Positions 19,838 through 29,304 of a DNA stretch of 64,000 nt are shown here, piece after piece. Under the pieces are notes generated by a model that ran no database searches, was not told the origin of the DNA, and saw only the letters and a program-made list of their open reading frames with translations. Each line of letters begins with the position of its first letter. Positions within the stretch are counted from its first letter, which is position 1. The translations under genes were made by a program, and so were the position numbers. The stretch is from Ancylobacter tetraedralis. GTDB lineage: Bacteria; Pseudomonadota; Alphaproteobacteria; Rhizobiales; Xanthobacteraceae. Location of the stretch: the NCBI RefSeq assembly GCF_014195655.1, contig NZ_JACICD010000003.1, positions 310,001 through 374,000 of the forward strand. The letters run 5' to 3'.

Positions 19838-21016
19838 GTGTCGCAACGCCACATCCTTGTCGCCGGGGCCGGTATTGGCGGGCTGGCGGCAGCGCTTGCT
19901 CTCGCCCACGCCGGCTTTCGCGTCAGCGTGACTGAGCGCGCGGGGGCGATCGAGGAGGTCGGCGCCGGCGTCCAGCTCGCCGCCAATGCCACGCGCTGCC
20001 TCGTCGCGCTCGGCGTCTATGAGCGCGTGCGCGACATGGCCGTCGAGCCCGCTGGCTTTGCGGTGATGGACGGGCGCAACGGTCGCGTCATCACCCGCGC
20101 ACCGATGGGTGCGGCGGCGCAGGCGCGCTTCGGCGGGCCCTTCATCGTCATTCACCGCGCCGACCTGCAGGCCGCGCTGGCCGCAGCGGCGCGCGAAATG
20201 CCGGCCATCGACATCCGCCTCGGCCGCACGGTGCGCGGTTTCACGCAAGCCGCCGGCCAGGTGAGCGTGCAACTGGCGCGCGGCGAGGGCCGCGAGACGC
20301 TGGAGGGCGATGCGCTGGTGGGGGCGGACGGCCTGCGCTCGGCGGTGCGCGGCGTGCTTCATCCCAATGCACGGCCCTCCTTCCGCCACCGCGCCGCGTG
20401 GCGCGCCACCGTGCCGGCAAGCGCCCTGCCCGCGCGCCTCGCCGACCCGGTGACGCGGCTCTGGCTGGGGCCGGGCGCGCATCTGGTCTCCTATCCCGTG
20501 AAGGCCGGCGCGGCGATCAACCTGGTCGCCGTCACGCCGGACGAGCGCGAGGTTCATGGCTGGAATCTCGAGGGACTGCCGGGCGAACTCCTCGCCCATT
20601 ACCGCGACTGGAGCGCGGATGCCCTCGCCCTGCTCAAGACCCCCGAGCACTGGCTGCGCTGGGCGCTGTTCGATCTCGATCCCCTGCCCGCCTGGGGAAC
20701 CGGGCGGGTGACGCTGCTGGGCGATGCCGCCCACGCCATGCCGCCCTTTCTGGCGCAGGGCGCGGCGCAGGCGATCGAGGATGCCGTGGTGCTAGCGAAC
20801 ACGCTCAAGGAGGCGTCCGACATTCCCGCCGGCCTGCGCCGCTACGAGGCGCTGCGCCAGCCCCGCACCGCGCGGGTGCAACGGGCGGCGCGGGCGATGG
20901 ACCGCCTCTATCATCTCGCCGGCCCGGCGCGGATCGCCCGAGACCTCGTGATGCGCGCGCGCTCGGGCGACGCGGTGCTGGAGCGATATCGCTGGATCTA
21001 TGACTGGCGCGCGTGA
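19838..21016 (+). CDS. FAD-dependent monooxygenase (salicylate-hydroxylase-like)
   Basis: 392 residues of the class A flavoprotein hydroxylase family. The Rossmann GxGxxG is in LVAGAGIGGLAAALALAHAG, the DG motif in ALVGADGLRSAVRG and the second FAD motif in LLGDAAHAMPPFLAQGAAQAIEDA. Such enzymes hydroxylate aromatic rings with NAD(P)H and O2; the ring substrate is not deducible. GTG 19838 is taken as the start since the FAD motif begins at once. It is the second gene after the zinc-finger gene and convergent with the SMR gene. Confidence 0.9.
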   Translation: MSQRHILVAGAGIGGLAAALALAHAGFRVSVTERAGAIEEVGAGVQLAANATRCLVALGVYERVRDMAVEPAGFAVMDGRNGRVITRAPMGAAAQARFGGPFIVIHRADLQAALAAAAREMPAIDIRLGRTVRGFTQAAGQVSVQLARGEGRETLEGDALVGADGLRSAVRGVLHPNARPSFRHRAAWRATVPASALPARLADPVTRLWLGPGAHLVSYPVKAGAAINLVAVTPDEREVHGWNLEGLPGELLAHYRDWSADALALLKTPEHWLRWALFDLDPLPAWGTGRVTLLGDAAHAMPPFLAQGAAQAIEDAVVLANTLKEASDIPAGLRRYEALRQPRTARVQRAARAMDRLYHLAGPARIARDLVMRARSGDAVLERYRWIYDWRA

Positions 21017-21034
21017 CGGTTCACGCCGCCGCGT

Positions 21035-21349
21035 TCACGCCGCCACTTTCAGCCCGGCAATGCCGATGACGATGATGACGACGCAGACCAGCTTCATCGG
21101 GCTGAGCGCCTCGCCCAGCACCAGCGCGCCGAGCAGCACCGTGCCCAGCGTGCCGATGGCGGTCCACACGGGATAGGCGACGCTGACCGGCAGGTCCTTG
21201 ATCGCCAGTGTGAGAAACGTGAAGCTGGCGCTGACGCTGACCATGGTGAGGATGCTCGGCCACAGGCGCGAGAAGCCGTCGGAATATTTCATGCTCAGCG
21301 CGAACACCACCTCGAACAGCGCGGCGATGATCAGATAGGCCCAGGCCAT
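21035..21349 (-). CDS. sugE: SugE/Gdx-type small multidrug resistance transporter
   Basis: 104 residues with four transmembrane helices, the SMR length. The essential glutamate is in helix 1 (IIAALFEVVFALSMKYS) and FSRLWPSILTMV and AYPVWTAIGTLGTVLLGALVLGE are SugE/Gdx-like. Members export guanidinium or quaternary ammonium ions as dual-topology dimers. It diverges from a LysR gene over 150 bases, the usual layout for a LysR-regulated target. I looked upstream for a guanidine riboswitch and saw no convincing one. ATG 21349 is preceded by GGGAG. Confidence 0.87.
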   Translation of the reverse strand: MAWAYLIIAALFEVVFALSMKYSDGFSRLWPSILTMVSVSASFTFLTLAIKDLPVSVAYPVWTAIGTLGTVLLGALVLGEALSPMKLVCVVIIVIGIAGLKVAA

Positions 21350-21499
21350 GACAGGACGCTCCCGCGACGACGGCACGGGGGAATGATGTCTCCCGTCTCG
21401 GTTCCGGCACCGCAGCATCCTTGTACGGGAAGCGTCGTTTATTGGACAAACGCTTAATACTCATCCCATAGATGAATCCTGTTCATTCGTGAGGGGCCG

Positions 21500-22435
21500 A
21501 TGCGCCGTCTACCGCCGCTGGGTTCGCTGCGCGCCTTCGAGGCCGCCGCGCGGCTGGAGAGCTTCAAGCTCGCCGCCGCCGAGCTGGGCGTGACGCCCAC
21601 CGCCGTCAGCCATCAGATTCGTCGGCTGGAAGCCGATCTCGGCCTCGCCTTGTTCGTGCGGCAGACCCGCAAGGTCGCCCTCACCCCGCAGGGACAGGCG
21701 CTGCTGGTGCCGATGCGGACGGCCTTTGACAGCATGGCCGAGGCGATCGACGACCTGATCGAGGAGGCGCGCCCCCATCCCCGCCGGCACGTGGCGACGT
21801 TGTCGGCTACCGCCGCCTTTGCGGCGCGGCTGCTGGTGCCGCGCGTCGCCGGCTTTCGCGCGCGTCATCCCGACTGGGACCTGCGCCTGCACGCCTCGGA
21901 CGAACCGGTCGATGTCGCGGCCGGCGAGGCCGATGTCGCGATTCGCTATGGGCGCGGGTCCTATCCCGGCCTCACCGCCCTGCCCCTCATCGCCGATGGC
22001 TTCGCTCCCGTCTGCGCCGCCAGCCTGCCGCTGCGCCGGCCGGAAGATCTCGCCCGCGCCACACTGATCCATATCGAGCAACTGCCCTGGACGCGGGAGG
22101 CCAGCGTGCCGAGCTGGGAAGACTGGCGCCAGCGCGCGGGGCTCGCCAGCCTCGACATTGGCGCCGGCATCTCCTTCAATGATGAGGCCAGCGCCATCCA
22201 GGCGGTCATCGCCGGTCATGGCGTCGCCCTGCTGAGCCTCGTGATGATCGCTCCCGAACTGGCGGGCGGCACGCTGGTGCAGCCGTTCGGCCCGGTCATC
22301 GCCGGGCTGTCCTACCACCTGGTCTTCGCGCGCGCGGCGGCAAACCAGCCGGCGGTCGCCATGCTGCGCCGCTGGGTGGTGGAGGAATTCGCCGCCGCCC
22401 CGTCCGCCGCGAGGATCACGCCGACAGGCTCCTGA
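21500..22435 (+). CDS. LysR-family regulator (GcvA-like)
   Basis: 311 residues. The N-terminal winged helix-turn-helix reads SLRAFEAAARLESFKLAAAELGVTPTAVSHQIRRLEADLGLALFVR, the GcvA/AmpR subgroup pattern. The effector domain follows (about 95-300) with the GcvA-like ATLSATAAFAARLLVPR and DVAIRYGRGSYPG. It probably regulates the divergent SMR transporter and itself; the 150-base intergenic region includes the AT-rich stretch ATTGGACAAACGCTTAATAC. The ligand is unknown. Confidence 0.92.
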   Translation: MRRLPPLGSLRAFEAAARLESFKLAAAELGVTPTAVSHQIRRLEADLGLALFVRQTRKVALTPQGQALLVPMRTAFDSMAEAIDDLIEEARPHPRRHVATLSATAAFAARLLVPRVAGFRARHPDWDLRLHASDEPVDVAAGEADVAIRYGRGSYPGLTALPLIADGFAPVCAASLPLRRPEDLARATLIHIEQLPWTREASVPSWEDWRQRAGLASLDIGAGISFNDEASAIQAVIAGHGVALLSLVMIAPELAGGTLVQPFGPVIAGLSYHLVFARAAANQPAVAMLRRWVVEEFAAAPSAARITPTGS

Positions 22436-22593
22436 GCCCACGCGACGCCGATGATGGGAGCGCAGGCTCGCTGCCTGAAAGCCGCGCCTCGCGCCACATA
22501 TCGATATTTCTTATCGCCCCCATGGAAACAACTCGTTTTCCGATCCAAAGCCGTTTCGCTAGCGTGCGCCACCGATCGCAAGGGACAAAACCG

Positions 22594-23511
22594 ATGCCCG
22601 CCGCAGCGCCCGCGCCCCTCGCCGCGCCCCGCACCTTCCTGCCGCTGCCGCTGCTGGTGGCGCTGTTCTGCGTGCTGTGGTCCTCCGCCTTCGCCGGCGC
22701 GAAGATGGCCCTGGCGCATTGCCCGCCGCTGACGCTGCTTTCCACGCGGCTGCTACTGGCGGGCATCATCATGCTCGCGCTCGCCTGGGCGGTGGATGGG
22801 CGCCCGCGCATGGGCCGTCGCGACGTCGCCGCGCTGGTCTTCATCGGCATCCTGAACAACGCGATCTATCTCGGCCTGAACTGGACCGCGCTCACCTTCA
22901 CCTCCTCCGCCTATACCGCCGTGCTGACCAGTTGCCTGCCGCTGGTGGTCGCGCTGTTCGCCGGCCCGCTGCTGGGGGAAAGGATGACGCTGGTGAAATG
23001 GGCGGGTATCGGCCTCGGCCTGATCGGCGTGGTGGTGGTGCTGCGCTCGCGCCTTGCCGGGGCGCATGAGAGCGTTGAGGGCACGCTGCTCATCGGCGGC
23101 GGCATGCTGGCGCTTTCGGCCGGCACGCTCGCCTTCAAATATTTCGTTCCGCGCGGCGGGGTGTGGAGCGGCAACGCCATCCAGTGCCTGGCCGGCGGGC
23201 TCACCCTGGTGCCGGTGGTGCTGCTGCGGGAGGACTTCCATCAGGTGAACCTGACGCCGGAGCTGTTCGCCGGCCTCGCCTATCTCGTGGTGGCGGTGTC
23301 GATCGGCGGCTACGGGCTATGGTTCTACCTGCTCACCCGCTCCTCGGCGACAGCAGCCTCCAGCCTGCACTTCCTCATGCCGCCGCTCGGCCTTTTCTTC
23401 GGCTGGCTGCTGCTGGGCGAGGCGGTGCCGCCGCTCGACATTCTGGGCATCGCACCCATCGCCCTGGGCATCTGGCTGGTGACGCGCCCGGCGCGCCCGC
23501 TGCGGCTTTAA
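22594..23511 (+). CDS. EamA-family (DMT) transporter
   Basis: 305 residues with ten predicted helices in two EamA repeats (about 15-140 and 155-295). The repeat signatures are visible as FCVLWSSAFAGAKMAL at the first helix, LLSTRLLLAG, and SATAASSLHFLMPPLGLFFGWLLLGE in the second half. DMT carriers of this kind export amino acids or metabolites. ATG 22594 is chosen because AAGGGA lies 8 bases upstream and the N-terminal helix follows. Its stop overlaps the convergent luciferase-like gene through a shared TTAA. Confidence 0.88.
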   Translation: MPAAAPAPLAAPRTFLPLPLLVALFCVLWSSAFAGAKMALAHCPPLTLLSTRLLLAGIIMLALAWAVDGRPRMGRRDVAALVFIGILNNAIYLGLNWTALTFTSSAYTAVLTSCLPLVVALFAGPLLGERMTLVKWAGIGLGLIGVVVVLRSRLAGAHESVEGTLLIGGGMLALSAGTLAFKYFVPRGGVWSGNAIQCLAGGLTLVPVVLLREDFHQVNLTPELFAGLAYLVVAVSIGGYGLWFYLLTRSSATAASSLHFLMPPLGLFFGWLLLGEAVPPLDILGIAPIALGIWLVTRPARPLRL

Positions 23512-24551
23512 AGCGCGACCGGCACCCGCTGCAGCGCCTTCACCAGCTCATAGGAGCGCGCCTTCGCCGCGAAATCGTGGATCGGCGTGGTGATCATCAA
23601 CTCGTCGGCCAGCGTGCTGTCGAGGAAGCGCTCCAGTCCCGCCGCCACCTTGGCGGGCCCGCCGACCAGCACTTTCTCGCGGTTGCGGCGCATGAAGGCG
23701 CGGTCGGCCTCGCTATAGGGGAAGGCCGCCGCCTCCTCCGGCGTGGGCACCGGCCCATAATCGCCGCGCGCCCGCTTGAGATGCGCGAGGTCGACGCTGC
23801 CGGCCAGCCATTCGGCCTCCTCGTCGCTTGGGGCGCACACCACGGAGAGGGCGAGGATGGCGTGCGGCTGGTCCAGCCGATCGGAGGGCTGGAAGGCCGC
23901 ACGGTAGCTGAGCATGGCGTCCAGCACGTCGTGCTGGGCGAAATGATGGGCGAAGGCGAACCCCACGCCGATCTGCGCCGCTAGCCGCGCGCTGTAGCCG
24001 GAGGAACCGAGCAGCCAGAGCGGCGGCAGGTTCACGTCCACCGGCATCACCTTGATGTTGCGGTACGGGTGATCGGCCGGCCAGAGGCCGCTGTCCCAGA
24101 GCATCAGCTCTTTCAGCCGATCGAGAAAATCGTCGCCGGGGTCGATATCCTGCCGCCGGCGCAGCGCATGCGCGGTCAACTGGTCCGTGCCCGGGGCGCG
24201 GCCGAGGCCGAGATCGACCCGGCCGGGATAGAGCGCCTCCAGCACCTTGAAGCGCTCGGCCACCATGAGCGGCGCATGGTTCGGCAGCATCACGCCGCCC
24301 GAACCGACGCGAATGCGCTGCGTGGCGGCGAGGATCTGCCCCGCCATCACGTCCGGCGCGCCCGAGGCCACCGAGGGCAGGTTATGATGCTCCGCCACCC
24401 AGAAGCGCTCGAAGCCGAGCGTATCGACGAGGCGCGCCAGCTCGATCGTGCTGCGCAGCGCCTGCGGCCCGGTGCCGCCCGACGTGACGAAGGACAGGTC
24501 GAGCACGGAGAGCGGAACGGTGGCGAGGCGGTTCTGGGTATCTCGGGTCAT
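23508..24551 (-). CDS. LLM class flavin-dependent oxidoreductase (luciferase-like)
   Basis: 347 residues with the bacterial luciferase-like TIM-barrel pattern of the MsnO8/YhbW group: PLSVLDLSFVTSGGT, GFERFWVAEHHNLPSVASGAPDV, RVGSGGVMLPNHAPLMVAERF, LGLGRAPGTDQLTA and WLLGSSGYSARLAAQIGVGFAFAHHF. These enzymes use reduced FMN to oxidise varied substrates; the actual reaction is unknown. ATG 24551 is chosen as it directly precedes the barrel; the longer frame to 24701 runs into the putA promoter. It diverges from putA. Confidence 0.9.
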   Translation of the reverse strand: MTRDTQNRLATVPLSVLDLSFVTSGGTGPQALRSTIELARLVDTLGFERFWVAEHHNLPSVASGAPDVMAGQILAATQRIRVGSGGVMLPNHAPLMVAERFKVLEALYPGRVDLGLGRAPGTDQLTAHALRRRQDIDPGDDFLDRLKELMLWDSGLWPADHPYRNIKVMPVDVNLPPLWLLGSSGYSARLAAQIGVGFAFAHHFAQHDVLDAMLSYRAAFQPSDRLDQPHAILALSVVCAPSDEEAEWLAGSVDLAHLKRARGDYGPVPTPEEAAAFPYSEADRAFMRRNREKVLVGGPAKVAAGLERFLDSTLADELMITTPIHDFAAKARSYELVKALQRVPVAL

Positions 24552-24741
24552 GGCCCTTAGTTGGGATGCCCCGCCGCCGCCGCAAGGCGTTTCCTGCGTG
24601 TAACCGGGTATGAGCGGTCGTCGTCCCACGCAGGACCGGATGTGGAGGGCGGGCCGGCTCACCCCGTGCGGACGTCGGGTGTCACCTCGCTCCTTCCGCA
24701 TATCGCCCCATGCGTCATGGAAATCGCGGCCTTCCGGATTA

Positions 24742-24747
24742 GTTGCA
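24742..24747 (+). promoter_or_regulatory. Candidate PutA operator half-site GTTGCA
   Basis: The hexamer GTTGCA, the consensus bound by the RHH domain of E. coli PutA, occurs once 72 bases before the putA start in the 267-base gap between the divergent luciferase-like gene and putA. Near matches (GTTACA around 24764, GCGCAAC around 24796 in inverse orientation) surround it. A six-base match is weak evidence on its own. Confidence 0.4.
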
Positions 24748-24818
24748 CCTCATTCCGATCACGGTTACACTTCAACGTCAGTTCGCATGTCGAGGCGCAA
24801 CCCCCAGAGGATAACCGC

Positions 24819-27800
24819 ATGTCCACCAGCACCATGGGCGTGAAGATCGACGAGGAGCTGCGCGCCCGCCTCAAGCTCGCCGCCGAGGCCGAGGGGCGCA
24901 GCCCGCACGCGCTGGTCAAGCAGGCCATCATCAACGCCATCGAGCGGGTCGAGCGCGGGCTGCCGCCGGCTCTGCCGGAAGGTGCAACCGATGTGCCGGG
25001 GCTTGAGGGCGCGGAGAGCCCCTTCCTGCCCTTCGCCCGCAGCGTGCGTCCGCAGGGCGTGCTGCGCGCCCGCATCACCGGCGCCTATCGCATGCCGGAG
25101 ACCGAGGCGGTACCGATGCTGCTCGGCCCGGCGACGCTGGCGCCCGGAAAAGCCGAGGCCGCCCGCGCGCGCGCCCTCGCGCTGGTCGAGGCCTTGCGCG
25201 AGAAGGGCCAGAAGGGCCCGGTCGAAGGGCTGATCCACGAATATTCGCTCTCCAGCCAGGAGGGCGTGGCGCTGATGTGTCTTGCCGAGGCGCTGCTGCG
25301 CATTCCAGATCGCGCCACCCGCGACGCGCTCATTCGCGACAAGATCGGCCATGGCGACTGGCAGGCGCATGTCGGCCACTCGCCCTCGCTCTTCGTCAAT
25401 GCCGCGACCTGGGGGCTGGTGCTCACCGGAAAGCTGACCACCACCTCCAGCGAAAACGGCCTCACCGGCGCGCTCACCCGCCTCATCGGGCGTGGTGGAG
25501 AACCCTTGATTCGCAAGGGCGTGGACGTCGCCATGCGCATGATGGGTGAGCAGTTCGTCACCGGCCAGACCATTTCGGAAGCCTTGGCCAATTCGCGCCG
25601 GATGGAGGCGAAGGGCTTCCGCTATTCGTTCGACATGCTGGGCGAAGCCGCGACCACCGAGGCCGACGCGCAGCGCTATTATGCCGATTACGAGCAGGCC
25701 ATCCACGCCATCGGCAAGGCTTCGGCCGGTCGCGGCATCTATGAAGGGCCGGGCATTTCCATCAAGCTCTCGGCGCTGCACCCGCGCTACAGCCGCGCGC
25801 AATATTCCCGCGTCATCGCTGAACTTCTGCCGCGCGTGGCAGCGCTGGCGCGCCTTGCCCGGCACTATGATATCGGCCTCAATATCGACGCGGAGGAAGC
25901 CGACCGGCTTGAAATTTCGCTCGACCTGCTTGAAGCACTTTGTTTCGATGAGACTCTAAGCGGCTGGAATGGCATAGGTTTCGTTATCCAAGCCTATCAG
26001 AAGCGCTGCCCCTATGTGATCGACCATCTCATCGATCTCGCCCGCCGCTCCAACCACCGGCTCATGGTGCGGCTGGTGAAGGGCGCCTATTGGGACAGCG
26101 AGATCAAGCGCGCGCAGGTCGACGGGCTGGAGGGTTTCCCGGTCTATACCCGCAAGGTGCATACCGACGTGTCCTACCTCGCCTGCGCCCGCAAGTTGCT
26201 GGCCGCGCCGGACGCGATCTTCCCGCAATTCGCCACGCACAACGCGCAGACGCTTTCAACGGTCATGGAAATGGCCGGCGCCAACTACTATGCCGGACAA
26301 TATGAATTCCAGTGCCTGCATGGCATGGGCGAACCGCTCTATGAGGAGGTCGTCGGGCGCGAGAAACTGGGCCGGCCCTGCCGTGTCTACGCGCCGGTCG
26401 GCACGCATGAGACGCTGCTGGCCTATCTCGTGCGGCGCCTGCTCGAGAACGGCGCCAATTCCTCCTTCGTCAACCGCATCGCCGATGCGAGCGTGCCGGT
26501 GGAGGAACTGATCGAGAGCCCCGCCGAGGCCGCCGCCCGCATCGAGCCGGTGGGAGCGCCGCATCCGCGCATCGCCGCCCCGGCCGATCTGTTCGGAGCC
26601 TCGCGGAAGAACTCCGCCGGTCTCGACCTGTCCAATGAGCAGCGGCTTGCCTCGCTTGCCGCCGCGCTGCTGGCCGGCAGCGCCGCCCCGCTGAAGGCGA
26701 CGCCGCTGCTCGGCGATGGGCCGGCCGCCGGCATCGCTCGGCCGGTGCTGAACCCGGCCGACCCCCGCGACGAACTCGGCATCGTCGAGGAGGCGACGCC
26801 GGCCATCGTGGCGCGCGCCATGGAGATCGCCCACGGCGCCGCGCCGATCTGGCAGTCCACCCCGCCGGAGGCCCGCGCCGCCTGCCTGATGCGCGCCGCC
26901 GACCTGATGGAGGAGCGCCTGCCCTCGCTTATCGGCCTCATCATCCGCGAGGCCGGCAAGTCCTTCCCGAACGCCATCGGTGAGGTACGCGAGGCGGTGG
27001 ACTTCCTGCGCTACTACGCGGCGCAGGCGCGGGACAGCTTCTCCGCCGACACCCACCGCCCGCTGGGTCCGGGCGTGTGCATCAGCCCGTGGAATTTTCC
27101 GCTCGCCATCTTCACCGGACAGGTCGCCGCGGCGCTGGCCGCCGGCAATCCGGTGCTGGCCAAGCCGGCGGAGGAGACCCCGCTGATCGCCTTCGCGGCG
27201 GTGGAGATCCTGCGCGAGGCGGGCGTGCCCGCGGGCGCGGTGCAACTCCTGCCCGGCGCGGGTGATGTCGGCGCCGCCATGGTGGGTGACACCCGCACGC
27301 GCGGGGTTATGTTCACCGGCTCCACCGAGGTTGCCCGGCTGATCCAGAAGCAGCTGGCCGGCCGGCTCAATCCCGATGGCGGGGTGATACCGCTGATCGC
27401 CGAAACCGGCGGACAGAATGCGATGATCGTCGATTCGTCCGCGCTCGCCGAGCAGGTGGTGGCGGACGTGCTCGCCTCCGCCTTCGATTCCGCCGGCCAG
27501 CGCTGCTCGGCCCTGCGGATCCTCTGCTTGCAGGAAGATGTCGCCGACCGCGTGCTGGAGATGCTGCGCGGTGCGCTGAAGGAACTGGTCGTCGGCAACC
27601 CGGTGCGGCTTTCCACCGATGTCGGGCCGGTGATCAGCCGGGAAGCGAAGGCCAATATCGACGCCCATGTGGAGCGGCTGAGAAAGGCCGGCCGGCGTGT
27701 CGAGCAGGTGGAACTGGGCGAGGAGGCCCGGCACGGCACCTTCGTGCCGCCCACTCTCATCGAGATCGACGACCTCTCCGAACTGACGCGCGAGGTGTTC

Positions 27801-28643
27801 GGCCCGGTGCTGCATGTGCTGCGCTACCGGCGCGAGGGGCTCGACGCGCTGGTCGACGCCATCAACGCAACCGGCTACGGCCTCACCTTCGGCCTCCATA
27901 CCCGCATCGACGAGACGATCGCCCGCGTCGCCGCGCGTATCGAGGTCGGCAATGTCTATGTGAACCGTAACATCATCGGCGCGGTGGTCGGGGTGCAACC
28001 CTTCGGCGGACATGGGCTTTCCGGCACCGGCCCCAAGGCCGGCGGCCCGCTCTATCTCGCGCGCCTGCTCGCCGTGCATCCGGCCGCCAGCCTCACCGGC
28101 AGCGGCGCGCCGGAAGCGGCGCGGCGATGGGTCGACTTCCAGTCGGACCCGCAGACGCGCGACCTGTGCGGCCGCGCGGCGGGATACGCGCCCTATGGCT
28201 ATCAGGGCGAGCTCGCCGGCCCGGTCGGCGAGCGCAATGTCTATGCGCTGGCGCCGCGTGGCACAGTGCTGTGTCTTGCCGCCACCACCCAGGGGCTGGC
28301 GGTGCAGATCGCCTCCGTGCTGGCCACCGGCAACCGCGTGCTGCTCGAAGGCTCCACGCTGCCGCCGCTGCCCGAAGGCGTGGCGCGCGAGGTGACGCTT
28401 GTCGACAGCCACGCCGGGGGGCGGTTCGACGCGGTGCTGTTCGAGGGCGATGGCGACGCGCTGCTGCGGCTCAATGCGGAGATCGCCGACCGCGAAGGGC
28501 CGATCGTGCTGGTGCACGGGCTCTCGCCCGACGCCATTGCGCGCGGCGAACTCTATCCGCTCGACCTTTTGATGCTGGAGCGCTCGACCAGCACCAACAC
28601 CGCGGCGGCGGGCGGCAATGCGAGCCTGATGAGCATCGGCTGA
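24819..28643 (+). CDS. putA: Trifunctional PutA: RHH repressor, proline dehydrogenase, P5C dehydrogenase
   Basis: 1274 residues. The first ~48 are a ribbon-helix-helix DNA-binding domain (TMGVKIDEELRARLKLAAEA), so PutA likely represses its own promoter when proline is absent. The FAD-dependent proline dehydrogenase barrel (about 180-480) includes AISIKLSALHPRYSRAQ-like sequence, GLNIDAEEADRLEISLDL and LMVRLVKGAYWDSEIKRAQ. The NAD-dependent aldehyde dehydrogenase (about 560-1030) has ISPWNFPLAIF, FTGSTEVARL, the general base Glu in LIAETGGQNAM and nucleophile Cys in SAGQRCSALR. A C-terminal ALDH-fold domain closes it. Proline is oxidised to glutamate. AGAGG lies 8 bases before ATG 24819. Confidence 0.97.
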   Translation: MSTSTMGVKIDEELRARLKLAAEAEGRSPHALVKQAIINAIERVERGLPPALPEGATDVPGLEGAESPFLPFARSVRPQGVLRARITGAYRMPETEAVPMLLGPATLAPGKAEAARARALALVEALREKGQKGPVEGLIHEYSLSSQEGVALMCLAEALLRIPDRATRDALIRDKIGHGDWQAHVGHSPSLFVNAATWGLVLTGKLTTTSSENGLTGALTRLIGRGGEPLIRKGVDVAMRMMGEQFVTGQTISEALANSRRMEAKGFRYSFDMLGEAATTEADAQRYYADYEQAIHAIGKASAGRGIYEGPGISIKLSALHPRYSRAQYSRVIAELLPRVAALARLARHYDIGLNIDAEEADRLEISLDLLEALCFDETLSGWNGIGFVIQAYQKRCPYVIDHLIDLARRSNHRLMVRLVKGAYWDSEIKRAQVDGLEGFPVYTRKVHTDVSYLACARKLLAAPDAIFPQFATHNAQTLSTVMEMAGANYYAGQYEFQCLHGMGEPLYEEVVGREKLGRPCRVYAPVGTHETLLAYLVRRLLENGANSSFVNRIADASVPVEELIESPAEAAARIEPVGAPHPRIAAPADLFGASRKNSAGLDLSNEQRLASLAAALLAGSAAPLKATPLLGDGPAAGIARPVLNPADPRDELGIVEEATPAIVARAMEIAHGAAPIWQSTPPEARAACLMRAADLMEERLPSLIGLIIREAGKSFPNAIGEVREAVDFLRYYAAQARDSFSADTHRPLGPGVCISPWNFPLAIFTGQVAAALAAGNPVLAKPAEETPLIAFAAVEILREAGVPAGAVQLLPGAGDVGAAMVGDTRTRGVMFTGSTEVARLIQKQLAGRLNPDGGVIPLIAETGGQNAMIVDSSALAEQVVADVLASAFDSAGQRCSALRILCLQEDVADRVLEMLRGALKELVVGNPVRLSTDVGPVISREAKANIDAHVERLRKAGRRVEQVELGEEARHGTFVPPTLIEIDDLSELTREVFGPVLHVLRYRREGLDALVDAINATGYGLTFGLHTRIDETIARVAARIEVGNVYVNRNIIGAVVGVQPFGGHGLSGTGPKAGGPLYLARLLAVHPAASLTGSGAPEAARRWVDFQSDPQTRDLCGRAAGYAPYGYQGELAGPVGERNVYALAPRGTVLCLAATTQGLAVQIASVLATGNRVLLEGSTLPPLPEGVAREVTLVDSHAGGRFDAVLFEGDGDALLRLNAEIADREGPIVLVHGLSPDAIARGELYPLDLLMLERSTSTNTAAAGGNASLMSIG

Positions 28644-29304
28644 CGGGCTGGCGATCGGGGAGGCGCGACACCGGCGGCCATCCGTCACGGGAGGAATCCG
28701 CACCTGAGCGGCCACGACGATTCGCGGGGTGCCATCGCGGGGCTCCTCGGCGCTGGCGCGCGCCGCTCTCTCTTCTGCCGGCCACGCGATGCGCGGCGAG
28801 GGCGGGCCGGGGCCGCAAGCGCGGACCGCTTCCCCGCCCGGTCTCGCCATGGCGCTCCGGAATGGCGCTCCGGAGACGAGGAGGATGCCCCCACGGGTCG
28901 GCCAGGATCCGAGGTTCCATCAAGGCACGCGGATGCCTCCTGCCGGAAGAGCCCCCCTGCGGCAAGAGGCCGGAGGCGGCGGACGGCTCAACGGGCCGCG
29001 CCCGCGCATGGCCCCGCGCCGCTTGCGGCTGAGGCTGACGGACGGGCGAAGCTGCACGGCGCAGCGCACACGGCCCCGCCCCTTGGCGGCACGGCTGGGG
29101 CAAGGCCGCCCCGGCGCCGGGCGGAAGAGGCCGCGCGCGGTGTCGGGACATCGCCGCCCGGCCGAGCGTTCGAGGGCATTCCCATATGCCGCCTCCCCCC
29201 CCCCGAGCCGGATGCTCCGCCCGTCATCGGGCTGTTGTAAGGTTCGCGTAAGCTGGTTGCGGGACAGGTTCAGATCGGCCGATCTGGCCGGGCCGGAGAC
29301 TGCA
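28644..29304. other. 661-base stretch without a convincing gene
   Basis: Between putA and the glycosyltransferase I find no protein-like frame on either strand: the open frames are Arg/Pro/Gly-rich shadows of high GC. It contains a 13-bp duplication (ATGGCGCTCCGGA at 28849 and 28862), a run of ten C at 29195-29204 and many GC hairpins. It may hold the putA 3' untranslated region, a promoter for the glycosyltransferase or an unrecognised RNA. Confidence 0.6.
29195..29204 (+). repeat. Homopolymer tract C10
   Basis: Ten consecutive C, about 100 bases upstream of the glycosyltransferase start; the longest homopolymer I noticed in the window. Confidence 0.9.

Noticed and set aside
21350..21499. 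Guanidine riboswitch upstream of the SugE-type gene
   Set aside because: I could not find the paired ACGR hairpin loops or the ykkC core; a divergent LysR is the simpler regulator.
26256..28850. 864-codon open frame antisense to putA
   Set aside because: Low-complexity shadow of the PutA dehydrogenase domains.
28729..29304. 192-codon N-terminal extension of the glycosyltransferase
   Set aside because: The extension is Arg/Pro/Gly-rich without structure, whereas TTG 29305 has GGAG and directly precedes the GT2 domain.
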